Part shown: piece by piece, positions 22,898 to 32,377 of the stretch
Layout: each line of letters starts with the position of its first letter
Position numbering within the stretch: position 1 is the stretch's first letter
NCBI GenBank assembly: GCA_002723155.1
Contig: PBNO01000003.1
Coordinates: forward strand, 43,937 to 107,936
Direction: 5' to 3'
DNA from: Ponticaulis sp.
Lineage (GTDB): Bacteria > Pseudomonadota > Alphaproteobacteria > Caulobacterales > Hyphomonadaceae
Length of the DNA stretch: 64,000 nucleotides
Translations under genes and position numbers: made by a program
Notes under the pieces: generated by a model
Seen by the model: the letters and a program-made list of their open reading frames with translations, nothing else
Databases searched by the model: none
What the model was told of the DNA's origin: nothing

Positions 22898-22933
22898 CCT
22901 AATTTTAGGGGTAAGCATACCTATTTTTCGTAG
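22898..22933 (+). promoter_or_regulatory. Operator-like repeat upstream of the STAND/LuxR gene
   Basis: CCTAATTTTAGG (22898-22909) is an inverted repeat, and a related CCTATTTTTCGTAG follows at 22920-22933, spaced 22 bases start to start (two helical turns). The same CCTA-T-run core suggests two copies of one operator about 90 bases before the GTG start, possibly autoregulation. Also in this gap: the minus-strand small RNA at the left end; no other gene is seen in 22669-23016. Confidence 0.45.
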
Positions 22934-23016
22934 ACTCTGCCGCAAATCTCAGTTGAAATATCAGCAACTGGACTGCAATCCGCCTGTCAGGCGATTGCTA
23001 GGGGGGCGTAAAACGA

Positions 23017-25662
23017 GTGTTAGTCGAACGCGAAGAAGAGCTTCAAACACTGCTGAAAGCCATTGAGACCGCGCGCGCGGGACATGGCCAGATCGCTCTA
23101 ATTTCCGGCGAAGCGGGCATTGGAAAGTCCACCCTGCTTTCCGCGTTTCGCGTATCGACGCTTTCAAGCTATCCGGAGCTGCGCTGGTGCTCGGGTAATT
23201 GCGAAGCGCTTTTCACCCCACGAACTCTGGGGCCAGTTCACGACATGGGCGAAGCGCTGGGCGACGACGTCATCAAGGCGCTTCATTCAGATACGGGCCA
23301 GACAGGCCTTTACGCTGCCATTCTCCACGCACTGGAAACTCACGAAGCCAGCATACTCATTTTCGAAGATCTGCACTGGGCCGACTATGCCACGCTGGAT
23401 CTGCTGAAGTTTCTATCCCGCCGCATCGGCACACTTCCTGTGATGCTCATTCTGACCTTCCGTGATGATGAAGTCGGTCTTGAACATCCACTCACCCAGC
23501 TTCTGGGCGATTTGCCGGGACACTGCACACGCCGCCTTCCACTTCAGACATTGTCCGCCAACGCCGTCTGCAAGCTGGCTGAAAGCCGCGGCCATAGCGG
23601 CAAGCAACTCTTCACGATCACAAACGGAAACCCGTTTTACGTGACTGAAATGCTCGCATCCAATACGCCATCGGGCTTTGTGCCCGCATCGGTGAAAGAC
23701 GCCGTTGCTCTCAGGCTCGCGCAACTCGCGCCGCAGGATCGTGAGCTTCTGGAAAGGATCAGCGTTTTGCCACGCGCGCCGTCCCACCACTTCCTGGAGG
23801 CGTTACTTGGAGAAGCGCAATTAGACCTCGTCTCGAACTGCGTGAATTCAGGCTTCCTGGTCGAAGATGGCCTGACGGTACGCTTTCGCCATGAGCTGAC
23901 GCGGCTTGCAACTTTTGACCGCATCTCTCCGGCCAAACGTCGCGCGTATCATGCCGAATGCCTGAAGACGCTGATGAAACGCGGCGACCGCATACCGCTC
24001 GATCAGATCGTGCACCACGCCGCAGGGGCTCTCGATAGTGAAAAGGTTCTCGAATTCGCGCCAAAGGCAGCGCGCGCAGCCGCAGCAGCGGGCTCTCACC
24101 ATGAAGCAGCGGCCCACTATGCGACAGCCCTAAAATACGTAAACGAAGCCGAGCCGGAACTGGCCGCGGAGCTTTATGAGAGCTGGGCCTATGAATCCGC
24201 CCTCGCCGACCATTTCGAGGATGAGGTCCTGGATGCCCGCCGCCACGCCATCACGCTCTGGCGCGCCATCAACCGACCGGACAAAGTCGGCCACAACCTT
24301 CAACAGCTTTCCCGTCTGCACTGGTATCGCGCTGAAAGCGGTGAAGCGACGCGCTATGCCGACCAGGCCATTCGTGTGCTTGAGGCCATTCCCGCATCAT
24401 CTGAACGCGCCATGGCGTATTCAGTGCGGTCCCAGCTTCACATGCTGAATGACAAGATGGATGAGGCGGTTCAATGGGCAGAGACCGCGCTCTCCATCGA
24501 AGCCGAAAATCCTGACATGGAAGTGCGCATGCATGCGCTCAACAATCTGGGCACTGCCAAGGTGTTCAGAAATAATCCGGACGGCCTGCAACACCTTAAA
24601 GAAAGCCTCGCGCTCGCGCTCACGCACGGCCATCACGAGCACGCGGCGCGCGCCTATAACAATATGGGAGAATACGCCGTCGAGTTTCGAAACTTCGATC
24701 TGGCCAAGCGCATTCTTCAGGAAGGCCTTGCCTTCGATACAGAACACGATCTGGACGCATGGACACGCTATCTTTCAGGTCGTCTTGCACAGCTCAGGCT
24801 CGATCAGGGCCGCCTCAATGATGCCATCACAATTGCCGAAGGGATCGTATCACTGGAAGAGCACAGCCTGCTCTCCTGCCTGCCTGCGCAGCAAGTGCTT
24901 GCAACGGCTCGCATGCGGCGCGGTGATGCCGATGCCGAAACGCTGTTGAAGAAAGCGCTGGCGGACGCGATTGCAACAGATGATTTGCAGCACATTGTTC
25001 CGGCACGCCTCGCCCTGATCGAATGGGCGTGTATGAGCGATTTTCCCGATCAGGCCGCCGAGCATATGTCGCGCCTGTTAGAGCTTTCCAGCAATGATCG
25101 CCATCCATGGAATATCGGAATGCGATCCGTCTGGGCGGACCGACTAGGCCTGAAGCCACCTCAGGACCGTATAAATGATTTGCCGGAACCCTTCATTCTG
25201 GAACTCAATGGCGACTATCTCGACGCCGCGCAGAAATGGGAAGCACTCGGCCTGCCGTTCGAAACTGCCTTCAATCTGATGCGCGCGAGGCAGCAGGACA
25301 GTTTCCAGAAGGCTATTGGGCTTCTGGAGGCCATGAAGGCTCAACCTGCGCTCAAAAAGCTGCACACTATGGCGGATCAGGCTGGCGTGAAGCTGGAGTC
25401 CGCCTCTCAAAAGCGCGGCCCGTATAAAGCCGCGCGCAGCCACCCTCTGGGCCTGACGGCGAAGGAGCAATCGGTTCTGAAGCTGATCTGCGAAGGACTG
25501 GCCAATAAAGACATCGCCGACAAACTCAGCCGGTCCCAGCGCACCATTGAGCATCACGTCTCGTCCGTGCTCGGAAAGCTCAGCGCGCCAAACCGTATGG
25601 CGGCCATTTTGCGTGTTCAGAGCGAACCCTGGCTGATCGAAGAACCGGACGGCAAACAGTAA
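23017..25662 (+). CDS. Large STAND ATPase / LuxR-type transcription regulator
   Basis: 881 residues with a GTG start preceded by AGGGGGGCG. The N-terminal AAA/STAND ATPase has Walker A GEAGIGKST (31-39) and Walker B LIFEDLHWAD (near 113). The middle (about 330-740) is helical and TPR-like (NNLGTAKVFRNNPDGLQHLKESL, NNMGEYAVEFRNFDLAKRIL). The C-terminus is a LuxR helix-turn-helix (LTAKEQSVLKLICEGLANKDIADKL then SQRTIEHHVSSVLGKL). This is the MalT-like class, in which ligand and ATP binding drive oligomerisation and activation. The ligand is unknown. It stands alone, with an operator-like repeat upstream. Confidence 0.9.
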   Translation: MLVEREEELQTLLKAIETARAGHGQIALISGEAGIGKSTLLSAFRVSTLSSYPELRWCSGNCEALFTPRTLGPVHDMGEALGDDVIKALHSDTGQTGLYAAILHALETHEASILIFEDLHWADYATLDLLKFLSRRIGTLPVMLILTFRDDEVGLEHPLTQLLGDLPGHCTRRLPLQTLSANAVCKLAESRGHSGKQLFTITNGNPFYVTEMLASNTPSGFVPASVKDAVALRLAQLAPQDRELLERISVLPRAPSHHFLEALLGEAQLDLVSNCVNSGFLVEDGLTVRFRHELTRLATFDRISPAKRRAYHAECLKTLMKRGDRIPLDQIVHHAAGALDSEKVLEFAPKAARAAAAAGSHHEAAAHYATALKYVNEAEPELAAELYESWAYESALADHFEDEVLDARRHAITLWRAINRPDKVGHNLQQLSRLHWYRAESGEATRYADQAIRVLEAIPASSERAMAYSVRSQLHMLNDKMDEAVQWAETALSIEAENPDMEVRMHALNNLGTAKVFRNNPDGLQHLKESLALALTHGHHEHAARAYNNMGEYAVEFRNFDLAKRILQEGLAFDTEHDLDAWTRYLSGRLAQLRLDQGRLNDAITIAEGIVSLEEHSLLSCLPAQQVLATARMRRGDADAETLLKKALADAIATDDLQHIVPARLALIEWACMSDFPDQAAEHMSRLLELSSNDRHPWNIGMRSVWADRLGLKPPQDRINDLPEPFILELNGDYLDAAQKWEALGLPFETAFNLMRARQQDSFQKAIGLLEAMKAQPALKKLHTMADQAGVKLESASQKRGPYKAARSHPLGLTAKEQSVLKLICEGLANKDIADKLSRSQRTIEHHVSSVLGKLSAPNRMAAILRVQSEPWLIEEPDGKQ

Positions 25663-25921
25663 CCGCGCCAGAGCTTACGTGAACTAAGTTTCATGCACGG
25701 TTCATGCGCCATGTCGTTATCCTGCCATAAAATGTGAGTTAGCTTCGGCACCGTTTCGCGCCTCACGCGTAAGGTATTGAAGTTTTATCCCGCTGGCGGA
25801 CAGATTAACGTTGAACGAGACAAGAAATCTTAAAGCCCTGCTTTTAAGCTGGCCGAATAAAGCATGGTCCTGGTTTAACTGGGCACCAAACAGGACAGCT
25901 GCAGGGGCTGGTGGGACACAG

Positions 25922-27898
25922 ATGACGACGACGTACCGCGCCGACATTGAAAGCGCACGAAAGACGCGCTTGCGCCGTCGTCGTGCGACTTTCTTTGCGT
26001 TGGTGCTCGCGACGTTGATTGCCCTCGCCGTCTCCGGCTTCATGCTCTGGCGTTATTTGTTCAATGATCTTCCGGTTCTGCCTTCGAATGACGAGCTCTG
26101 GGCCGTCAATCGCGAGCTGTCGATCGACCTTGTCGACACAGATGGAAACCGCCTCCTCCAGCGCGGACCGCTTTACGGTCAGGCCGTCGATCCGGACACC
26201 CTGCCAGAGTTTGTCGTTCAGGCCTTTATCGCCGCCGAGGACCGTCGCTTCTATGATCATGGCGGCGCAGACGTAATGGCGATTTTCCGCGCCGGATTTG
26301 CCAACTGGCGCGCCGGCTACACTGTGCAGGGTGGCTCTACGCTGACCCAGCAGGTGATCAAGAACCTCGTCCTCACACCTGAACAGACGCTTCGCCGTAA
26401 AGCACAGGAAGTCCGCCTTGCCATGCAGCTTGAAGCACGCATGAGCAAAAGCGAGATCCTTTCGCTGTATCTGAACCGGATTTATCTCGGCAATCGCGCC
26501 TATGGCATTGATGCGGCAGCAGACGTTTATTTCGGCAAGGACGTACAGGACCTGACGCTCGCCGAAGCGACCTTCCTTGCCGCGCTGCCAAAGGCGCCGT
26601 CGCGTATGATTGCCGACCCGAGCCTTGAAGATGCGCGCGAACGCCAGCGATATATTCTCAGCCAGATGGTCAATGAGGGCTTTATCACGCTGGAAGATGC
26701 CCAGCTGGCCGCGAACACGCCGATTTCGTTCGTAGAGGAGCAAGGCGACAACCCACTGCTGGAACATGTTGCAGACTATGTCCGCGACGAGCTGGAACAG
26801 CTGCTGCCGGAAGTCCCGCGCGACGCCGTGGTCACCATCACGCTCGATGTCGCCACGCAGCAGGCTGCATATGACGCGCTTCAGGAAACGATTGAAACCG
26901 AGGGCAATGCACGCGGCGCCCGCAACGGTTCGGCGATTGTCATGGGCACAGACGGACGCATTCTGGCGATGGTTGGCGGCATGGATTACCGCGAGAGCCA
27001 GTTCAACCGCGCAACCCAAGCCATGCGCCAGCCCGGCTCCAGCTTCAAACCATTCGTTTATGCGGCGGCCATGGAAGCAGGATTGCGCCCTTATTCAGTG
27101 CGCGTAGACGAGCGCCGCGAGATTGCACCAAACTGGTCGCCTCGAAACTATACCGGCCAGTATTATGGCCCGATACGTCTGCGGGACGCGCTGGCCAATT
27201 CGGTGAACACGATTGCCGCGCAGATCACGATGGAGATCGGCCCGGAGCGCGTGGTCGAAATGGCTCATCGCCTTGGCCTTGGCACAGATTTACAGGCTTA
27301 TCCGTCGATTGCGCTGGGATCAGACGAAACAACGCTGTTCGACCTTGTTCGCGCCTATGGTGCCTTTGCGCGCGGCGGCGAACGCCTCGACCCGTATCTG
27401 ATCGAGCGGGTGGAGAATACACGCGGCGAAGTCATCTATGAACGCACCGCCTATCCGCCTGCCCGCGTACTGCAGCAAAGCGTGGTCGAAGACATGAACG
27501 AAATGCTCGGCCTTGTTGTTACTGAAGGCTCAGGTGGCCGTGCACGTATTGAAGGCTGGAATGTCGCTGGCAAAACAGGCACCTCCCAGAACTGGCGGGA
27601 TGCATGGTTTATCGGTTTCACCAATGACGTCGTCGCAGGCGTCTGGCTCGGAAATGATGAGAACGAGCCTATGGAGCGCGTGACAGGTGGCTCGCTTCCG
27701 GCACAGGCCTGGGGCGCGATGATGACCGAGATTCTGGAAAACTATGAGCCATCTGAAATCCCCGGCGTTGGCCGCAGCGACAACCTGTCCGATGCACAAC
27801 TCGCGCGAGTGGACTTTTATAGTGAACTGGGCGACGCCTTCCGGGCGGCAGCGCCGACACGTGTTGCTTCTATAAGTTCACAGGGCGGCACCCAATAG
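25922..27898 (+). CDS. Class A penicillin-binding protein (transglycosylase/transpeptidase)
   Basis: 658 residues from the ATG at 25922; a TTG at 25811 would add 37 residues and is less likely. A basic cytoplasmic tail and one membrane helix (about 24-44) precede a GT51 glycosyltransferase domain (AAEDRRFYDHGG with catalytic Glu; GGSTLTQQVIKNL) and a transpeptidase domain with SxxK (PGSSFKPF), SxN (LANSVNT) and KTG (GKTGTSQ). It polymerises and cross-links peptidoglycan in the periplasm. It is shorter than PBP1A of enterics, lacking the long C-terminal insertion, which is common in alphaproteobacteria. It is followed 39 bases later by an M28 peptidase gene. Confidence 0.94.
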   Translation: MTTTYRADIESARKTRLRRRRATFFALVLATLIALAVSGFMLWRYLFNDLPVLPSNDELWAVNRELSIDLVDTDGNRLLQRGPLYGQAVDPDTLPEFVVQAFIAAEDRRFYDHGGADVMAIFRAGFANWRAGYTVQGGSTLTQQVIKNLVLTPEQTLRRKAQEVRLAMQLEARMSKSEILSLYLNRIYLGNRAYGIDAAADVYFGKDVQDLTLAEATFLAALPKAPSRMIADPSLEDARERQRYILSQMVNEGFITLEDAQLAANTPISFVEEQGDNPLLEHVADYVRDELEQLLPEVPRDAVVTITLDVATQQAAYDALQETIETEGNARGARNGSAIVMGTDGRILAMVGGMDYRESQFNRATQAMRQPGSSFKPFVYAAAMEAGLRPYSVRVDERREIAPNWSPRNYTGQYYGPIRLRDALANSVNTIAAQITMEIGPERVVEMAHRLGLGTDLQAYPSIALGSDETTLFDLVRAYGAFARGGERLDPYLIERVENTRGEVIYERTAYPPARVLQQSVVEDMNEMLGLVVTEGSGGRARIEGWNVAGKTGTSQNWRDAWFIGFTNDVVAGVWLGNDENEPMERVTGGSLPAQAWGAMMTEILENYEPSEIPGVGRSDNLSDAQLARVDFYSELGDAFRAAAPTRVASISSQGGTQ

Positions 27899-27937
27899 TT
27901 CAACACGCCCTCGCGCACACATTCGGGGAATTTCTTC

Positions 27938-28948
27938 ATGCTGAGAGCATTCATCATCATTCTGGCTGTCGTTGCAGCGCTTATCAGCATGTCTATGCTC
28001 GCCAGCCGCGGCGGGCATGAAAGCTATGACGCCGAGTATTTCAGCCCCGGTCCGGTGATCGGCATTCTGAAAGGCCTTTCAGAGGACGAGCTTGAAGGCC
28101 GTGAAATCGGAACACCGGGCGCGGCCCGCGCGCGTGAGATGATCACCGCCCGCATGAGCGCAATGGAAATGCTGAGCATTGGCGCAGGCTATGAGCACCC
28201 GTTCAGCGTACCGATCATTCCGCGCAATCAGGAAGAAGCCGCCGAAGAGCGCCCGCCGCTGGAAGGTGTAAACCTGATTGGCGCCGTACAAGGCAGCGCA
28301 GGCTCTGACCGCATTATCGTCGTCACCGCGCACTATGATCATGTCGGCATCCGCGATGGCGAGATTTACAATGGCGCGGACGACAATGCCTCTGGCGTCG
28401 CTACCGCTCTGGCGCTTGCGCAGCACCTTTCACGGTCACGCAACCAACCAAAGCACACATTCCTGTTCGTTTTCCCTGATGGAGAAGAACACGGCCTGTC
28501 CGGCGCGCGTGGCTTACTTGCTGATCCGCCTCTGCCGGTCGACACTCTGGCGTTCAATCTGAACTTCGACATGCTCGCCCGCGCAGACAATGGCCAGCTC
28601 TGGGCTTCAGGCGCGCATCATATGCCAGCCCTGCTGCCGCTTATCGAAGAAGTTGCTGCCGAGGCGCCGATTGATCTGCGCTCCGGTTATGACGGTTCGG
28701 ATGAAGCGCAGGATGACTGGACCACCCAGTCAGACCACGCCGTCTTCTATCGAAATCAAATCCCGCACCTTTATCTCGGCGTGGAAGATCACCCCGACTA
28801 CCACCAGCCGACCGATGACTTTGAAAACATTGATCAGGACACATTCCTGCGAAACGTCGACACGGCGATCATGGTCGCAAAGGCTATCGACGACCAGCTG
28901 GAAGAGCTTCTAGGCCTACCGCCACTGGAAGCTCCGGTAGAGAACTAA
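27938..28948 (+). CDS. M28-family zinc aminopeptidase, membrane-anchored or secreted
   Basis: 336 residues with an N-terminal hydrophobic helix (2-23) lacking an obvious cleavage site. The M28 metal site is complete: His in TAHYDHVG, bridging Asp in GADDNASG, catalytic Glu-Glu in FPDGEEHG, Asp in NFDMLAR and the last His in DHPDYHQPTDD. It probably removes N-terminal residues from peptides in the periplasm. It overlaps the convergent peptidase gene by 4 bases at the stop. Confidence 0.92.
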   Translation: MLRAFIIILAVVAALISMSMLASRGGHESYDAEYFSPGPVIGILKGLSEDELEGREIGTPGAARAREMITARMSAMEMLSIGAGYEHPFSVPIIPRNQEEAAEERPPLEGVNLIGAVQGSAGSDRIIVVTAHYDHVGIRDGEIYNGADDNASGVATALALAQHLSRSRNQPKHTFLFVFPDGEEHGLSGARGLLADPPLPVDTLAFNLNFDMLARADNGQLWASGAHHMPALLPLIEEVAAEAPIDLRSGYDGSDEAQDDWTTQSDHAVFYRNQIPHLYLGVEDHPDYHQPTDDFENIDQDTFLRNVDTAIMVAKAIDDQLEELLGLPPLEAPVEN

Positions 28949-29922
28949 GCCTTTCGCGCACCTGTCATCAAATGGCGGTGCGCGAAGATCAGCTTCTCTT
29001 TCACATTAGGCGAGATCACGAACGGATAAATGTCCTGCATCCCCATGGATCGCACAATGTGGTTGAGCCCTGTGCCAAACTTAAAAGCCTGATCCAGCAA
29101 TTTCTCGCTCTTCGCTTCTTTGTACGCATCATAGCCTGAGCGCGGCCGTCTATTATGCCGGAGCTCTGCGGCTGATGCGCTGTCGACGATATCGGTCAGA
29201 TGCATGACGTGTGCGCAGGTTTCAGCCCAATCCTCATGTGGATGCGAGCTGGCATACCGCGTGACAAAGCGTGACTGAAAATCTGCAGGCGCGCCGTTTT
29301 GATAATGCCGGTCCAGCGCGGCGCCATAATCAGCGCTTTCATCTCCGAACAAGGCGCGAAAGCTTTCCGTAAAGCCTTGCTGCGTCTGCAGGCGCAGAAA
29401 CAGGAAATGCGCGATCTCGTGCCGGAAATGCGCTGTCATGGTACGCAGACGCTCATCCAGTTCATCGCGGCGGAATTCGCGGACAACCGGGTCGCCTTCA
29501 GTCACATTGATTGTAATCAGGCCGTTCGCATGCCCCATAGTGACAGGCATTTCGCCTCTGGAGGTTTGCTCGGCCAACATTTTGAAGGTCGGCCACGGCC
29601 CGTTATCCTTCGCGGTGAACCATCCCCAGCGCATAAGGTTGGACAACACCCAGCGTTTTGATTGTTCTGACACACGCCAGAGCGCGACATTGTCCCCATG
29701 AAACGTGTCGGGGATAGTCTGCGTCATCTGACATGACCGGCAAAATCCCGTATCGCCTTCTGCCTTCCAGTTGCAGGAAATGGGCTGCCGGTTCTGACAG
29801 GGCTGCGCCTCATTCAGCATCACATCCATATCGGGATCATAGAAAAGCGGCGCGCCACATGTGCAATTGAGATTGGAAAAGAACACGGGTGTCTTACACG
29901 CGCCGCAAGTGAAGATTTTCAT
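28945..29922 (-). CDS. Zinc-ribbon metallopeptidase-like protein (DUF2248 type)
   Basis: 325 residues from the ATG at 29922 (MKIFTCGACK). The N-terminal zinc ribbons contain Cys pairs at 6/9, 20/22, 42/50 and 61/64. A metallopeptidase-like domain follows with HEIAH (168-172) and a downstream Glu in HEDWAETCAH, the third ligand pattern. This architecture is that of the 'putative zinc-binding metallopeptidase' family, cytoplasmic and of unknown substrate. Residues further upstream in frame lack a ribosome site and are not needed. Confidence 0.88.
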   Translation of the reverse strand: MKIFTCGACKTPVFFSNLNCTCGAPLFYDPDMDVMLNEAQPCQNRQPISCNWKAEGDTGFCRSCQMTQTIPDTFHGDNVALWRVSEQSKRWVLSNLMRWGWFTAKDNGPWPTFKMLAEQTSRGEMPVTMGHANGLITINVTEGDPVVREFRRDELDERLRTMTAHFRHEIAHFLFLRLQTQQGFTESFRALFGDESADYGAALDRHYQNGAPADFQSRFVTRYASSHPHEDWAETCAHVMHLTDIVDSASAAELRHNRRPRSGYDAYKEAKSEKLLDQAFKFGTGLNHIVRSMGMQDIYPFVISPNVKEKLIFAHRHLMTGARKA

Positions 29923-30013
29923 AGTCTGAAAGGGGCCTCCCGTTTCTTCTATGCCGTCAACTCGCCAGCGATGTACAGGTTGCTTTAAAGGGCCGAAAAA
30001 CTTCAAAAACACG

Positions 30014-30056
30014 CGAACACGGCTAAAGTCGCGGTCTGTGTTCGTTTCTTTCTTTT
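30014..30056 (+). terminator. Hairpin with T-rich tail upstream of icd
   Basis: CGAACAC (30014-30020) pairs perfectly with GTGTTCG (30038-30044), followed by a T-rich tail ending inside the icd -35 region. On the minus strand the hairpin is followed by GTGTTTTT, so it may act both ways and insulate icd from read-through. Confidence 0.45.
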
Positions 30057-30082
30057 GACCTACGCCCCTGACCTGCTATAGC
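30055..30082 (+). promoter_or_regulatory. Sigma-70 type promoter of icd
   Basis: TTGACC at 30055-30060 and TATAGC at 30077-30082 are spaced 16 bases, about 35 bases before the icd start, with an AGAGAGG ribosome site at 30102-30110 region. Confidence 0.65.
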
Positions 30083-30116
30083 CAGCGCAGATTCTGGCAA
30101 ATGAGAGAGGCTGCAT

Positions 30117-31337
30117 ATGGCTAAGATCAAGGTCGTAAACCCGATCGTCGAAATGGACGGCGATGAGATGACACGCATCATCTGGAAGATGATCAAAGAC
30201 CGTCTGATCCACCCTTACCTGGACGTTGACCTGAAATACTTCGACCTCGGCATCGAAGCACGTGATGCTACGGATGACCAGATCACTGTCGACGCTGCGA
30301 ACGCAACGAAAAAGTATGGCGTTGCTGTTAAGTGTGCGACGATTACTCCGGACGAAGCGCGCGTTGAAGAGTTTGACCTCAAGCGCATGTATCGCTCTCC
30401 GAATGGTACGATCCGTAACATTCTCGGCGGCGTTGTATTCCGTGAGCCGATCGTAATCTCTAACGTTCCACGTCTCGTTCCTGGCTGGACCAAGCCTGTC
30501 GTAATCGGCCGTCACGCATTTGGTGACCAGTACCGCGCGACAGACATGCTGATCCCGGGCAAAGGCAAGCTCACCATGACCTTCCAACCGGAAGATGGTT
30601 CTGAGCCAACAACGCACGAGATCTTCGACTTCCCGTCCTCCGGTATCGCGATGGGCATGTATAACCTTGATGACTCAATCCGCGACTTTGCGCGTGCGAG
30701 CTTCAACTATGGCCTTCAGCGCAAATGGCCGGTTTACCTGTCTACGAAGAACACCATCATGAAAAAATATGATGGCCGCTTCAAAGACCTGTTCCAGGAA
30801 GTTTATGAGAACGAGTTCGAAGAGCAGTTCAAAGAATTCGGTGGCACATACGAGCACCGCCTGATCGACGACATGGTTGCTGCAGCTATGAAATGGTCTG
30901 GCGGCTATGTCTGGGCTTGTAAGAACTATGACGGCGACGTTCAGTCTGACACGGTTGCTCAGGGTTATGGTTCCCTCGGCCTGATGACATCCGTTCTGAT
31001 GACGCCAGATGGCAAGACTGTCGAAGCTGAAGCGGCTCACGGTACAGTGACACGTCACTACCGTAACCACCAGAAAGGCGAAGCAACGTCTACAAACTCC
31101 ATCGCGTCTATGTTCGCGTGGACACAAGGCCTCACACACCGTGGCCGTATGGACGGTACGCCAGAAGTTTCAAACTTCGCGAAGCTGCTTGAAGAAACCA
31201 TCATCAAGACAGTTGAAGCTGGCGACATGACGAAAGACCTCGCGCTTCTCATCGGTCCGGATCAGGGCTGGCTGACAACAGAAGAGTTCATCAACCGCGT
31301 TGGTGACAACTTCGAAAAAGCGATGGCTGCTCAGTAA
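30117..31337 (+). CDS. icd: NADP-dependent isocitrate dehydrogenase
   Basis: 406 residues, full length for the homodimeric eukaryote-like (type II) NADP enzyme common in alphaproteobacteria. Substrate residues appear in [15 protein letters not shown] and [14 protein letters not shown]; metal-binding Asp residues in [17 protein letters not shown] and YDGDVQSD; cofactor region in [12 protein letters not shown]. It converts isocitrate to 2-oxoglutarate in the TCA cycle. Codon choice (many GTT, GCT, AAA) differs from most neighbours and fits high expression. It has its own promoter and a strong terminator. Confidence 0.97.
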   Translation: MAKIKVVNPIVEMDGDEMTRIIWKMIKDRLIHPYLDVDLKYFDLGIEARDATDDQITVDAANATKKYGVAVKCATITPDEARVEEFDLKRMYRSPNGTIRNILGGVVFREPIVISNVPRLVPGWTKPVVIGRHAFGDQYRATDMLIPGKGKLTMTFQPEDGSEPTTHEIFDFPSSGIAMGMYNLDDSIRDFARASFNYGLQRKWPVYLSTKNTIMKKYDGRFKDLFQEVYENEFEEQFKEFGGTYEHRLIDDMVAAAMKWSGGYVWACKNYDGDVQSDTVAQGYGSLGLMTSVLMTPDGKTVEAEAAHGTVTRHYRNHQKGEATSTNSIASMFAWTQGLTHRGRMDGTPEVSNFAKLLEETIIKTVEAGDMTKDLALLIGPDQGWLTTEEFINRVGDNFEKAMAAQ

Positions 31338-31363
31338 GCGTCTGACGCCCAAGTCAAACGAGA

Positions 31364-31391
31364 AAGCCCGCCTCACTGGCGGGCTTTTTTT
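31364..31391 (+). terminator. Intrinsic terminator of icd
   Basis: AAGCCCGCC (31364-31372) and GGCGGGCTT (31378-31386) form a perfect 9-bp stem with a 5-base loop and a run of seven T. Confidence 0.9.
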
Positions 31392-31517
31392 ATGTCCGAC
31401 CTCCTCCCCTGAACGGGGGGGCGTAACGCAACCAAAATCCCTCTAACCTCTGTACGCAGTTGTTTTTCCGCTCCATTCTGTTTCGGGGACACATCAGCGA
31501 ACGCTATGGGGGATAAG

Positions 31518-31955
31518 ATGGGACAAGTTCCGGAAACTGCGAAACGCACACAATCACGCTTTGGACGCGGTGTGATCGTCATAGTCCTACTGATCGCCGT
31601 CGTGATTGGTGGCCGCTTCCTGCAGGGTCGTTTTGATCCGGCCATGGCAGCACGCGCGCCAGATTGCCTGGAACTGTCAGACGAAGGCCTCTCCTATACC
31701 AACATCTGCGAAGCAGAGATCAATTTTCGCTATTGCTTCACCACCACTCCGGGCACCGGATTGCAAAACTGCGAAACCATTGCTCTGGCACCAGACGAAA
31801 CCAGCCATTCCCTGTTCGATGAATACCGCGCCGCCAACGCCGATGGCGTTCACGAATACGCCTGCGAGGCGCCCTATCTGCCAGTCCGAATTCAGTCCTA
31901 CACCGACCGCCACGTCGATATAGATGCCTGCCGACTAGATCCGGAGAATCCATGA
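31518..31955 (+). CDS. Membrane-anchored six-cysteine protein, paralog 1 of 4
   Basis: 145 residues from the ATG at 31518, which has GGGGGAT at ideal distance; the ATG at 31506 lies in that ribosome site and is less likely. A basic N-terminus, one membrane helix (about 17-37) and an outer domain with Cys at 50, 64, 73, 85, 116 and 138. The pattern Y-x-N-x-C, x8, C-F, C-x-T, L-A-P and A-C-E-x-P-Y-x-P is shared with the next three genes. Topology should place the Cys domain in the periplasm, where three disulfides are possible. I recognise no family. First gene of the operon; stop overlaps the next start (ATGA). Confidence 0.8.
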   Translation: MGQVPETAKRTQSRFGRGVIVIVLLIAVVIGGRFLQGRFDPAMAARAPDCLELSDEGLSYTNICEAEINFRYCFTTTPGTGLQNCETIALAPDETSHSLFDEYRAANADGVHEYACEAPYLPVRIQSYTDRHVDIDACRLDPENP

Positions 31956-32377
31956 TACGCCAAGGACAAGTAAATCTGATATTCGCCGTAATATTCGGCG
32001 TCGGATTTCTCACAATGGTGGGGTACATTCTGATGCCCAACACGGTCGGCTGGGCAATTGCACCGCAATCTGTAGCGCGCGTCCCGCTTTGCATGAGCAG
32101 CGACGGCGATTGGCACTATGAAAATACCTGCCGCTTCGATGTGGAATTTCAGTTTTGTTTTGAGAACCGCGAAGGTGAGTCATATGACTGGCGCTGCGAG
32201 ACGGCCATTCTGTCTGAAGATGAAACCGTCGACGCAAGTATTCTGCACGACAGTCTGACCAACTATGCAGGCTTTTCCATCAATACCTGCCGCGTGCCTT
32301 ATGCCCCTGCTCCGATAGAGAATAATTCATTACCTCCGCTGGGATGCTATAAAACCGAAACGGGAGACGCCTCGTGA
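31952..32377 (+). CDS. Membrane-anchored six-cysteine protein, paralog 2 of 4
   Basis: 141 residues. One membrane helix (about 8-30) after a short basic start, then Cys at 47, 60, 69, 82, 113 and 132. The C2-x8-C3 spacing is identical to its three neighbours, and the other spacings differ by at most three residues. It is the most diverged copy (R-F-D-V-E-F-Q-F-C-F; N-T-C-R-V-P-Y-A-P) and lacks the Glu after the fifth Cys. Start and stop overlap both neighbours by 4 bases, so translation is coupled. Function unknown. Confidence 0.8.
   Translation: MIRQGQVNLIFAVIFGVGFLTMVGYILMPNTVGWAIAPQSVARVPLCMSSDGDWHYENTCRFDVEFQFCFENREGESYDWRCETAILSEDETVDASILHDSLTNYAGFSINTCRVPYAPAPIENNSLPPLGCYKTETGDAS

Noticed and set aside
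25844-27019. 391-codon open frame antisense to the penicillin-binding protein gene
   Set aside because: It is a shadow of the real gene: no ribosome site, no recognisable domain and composition set by the codons of the other strand.
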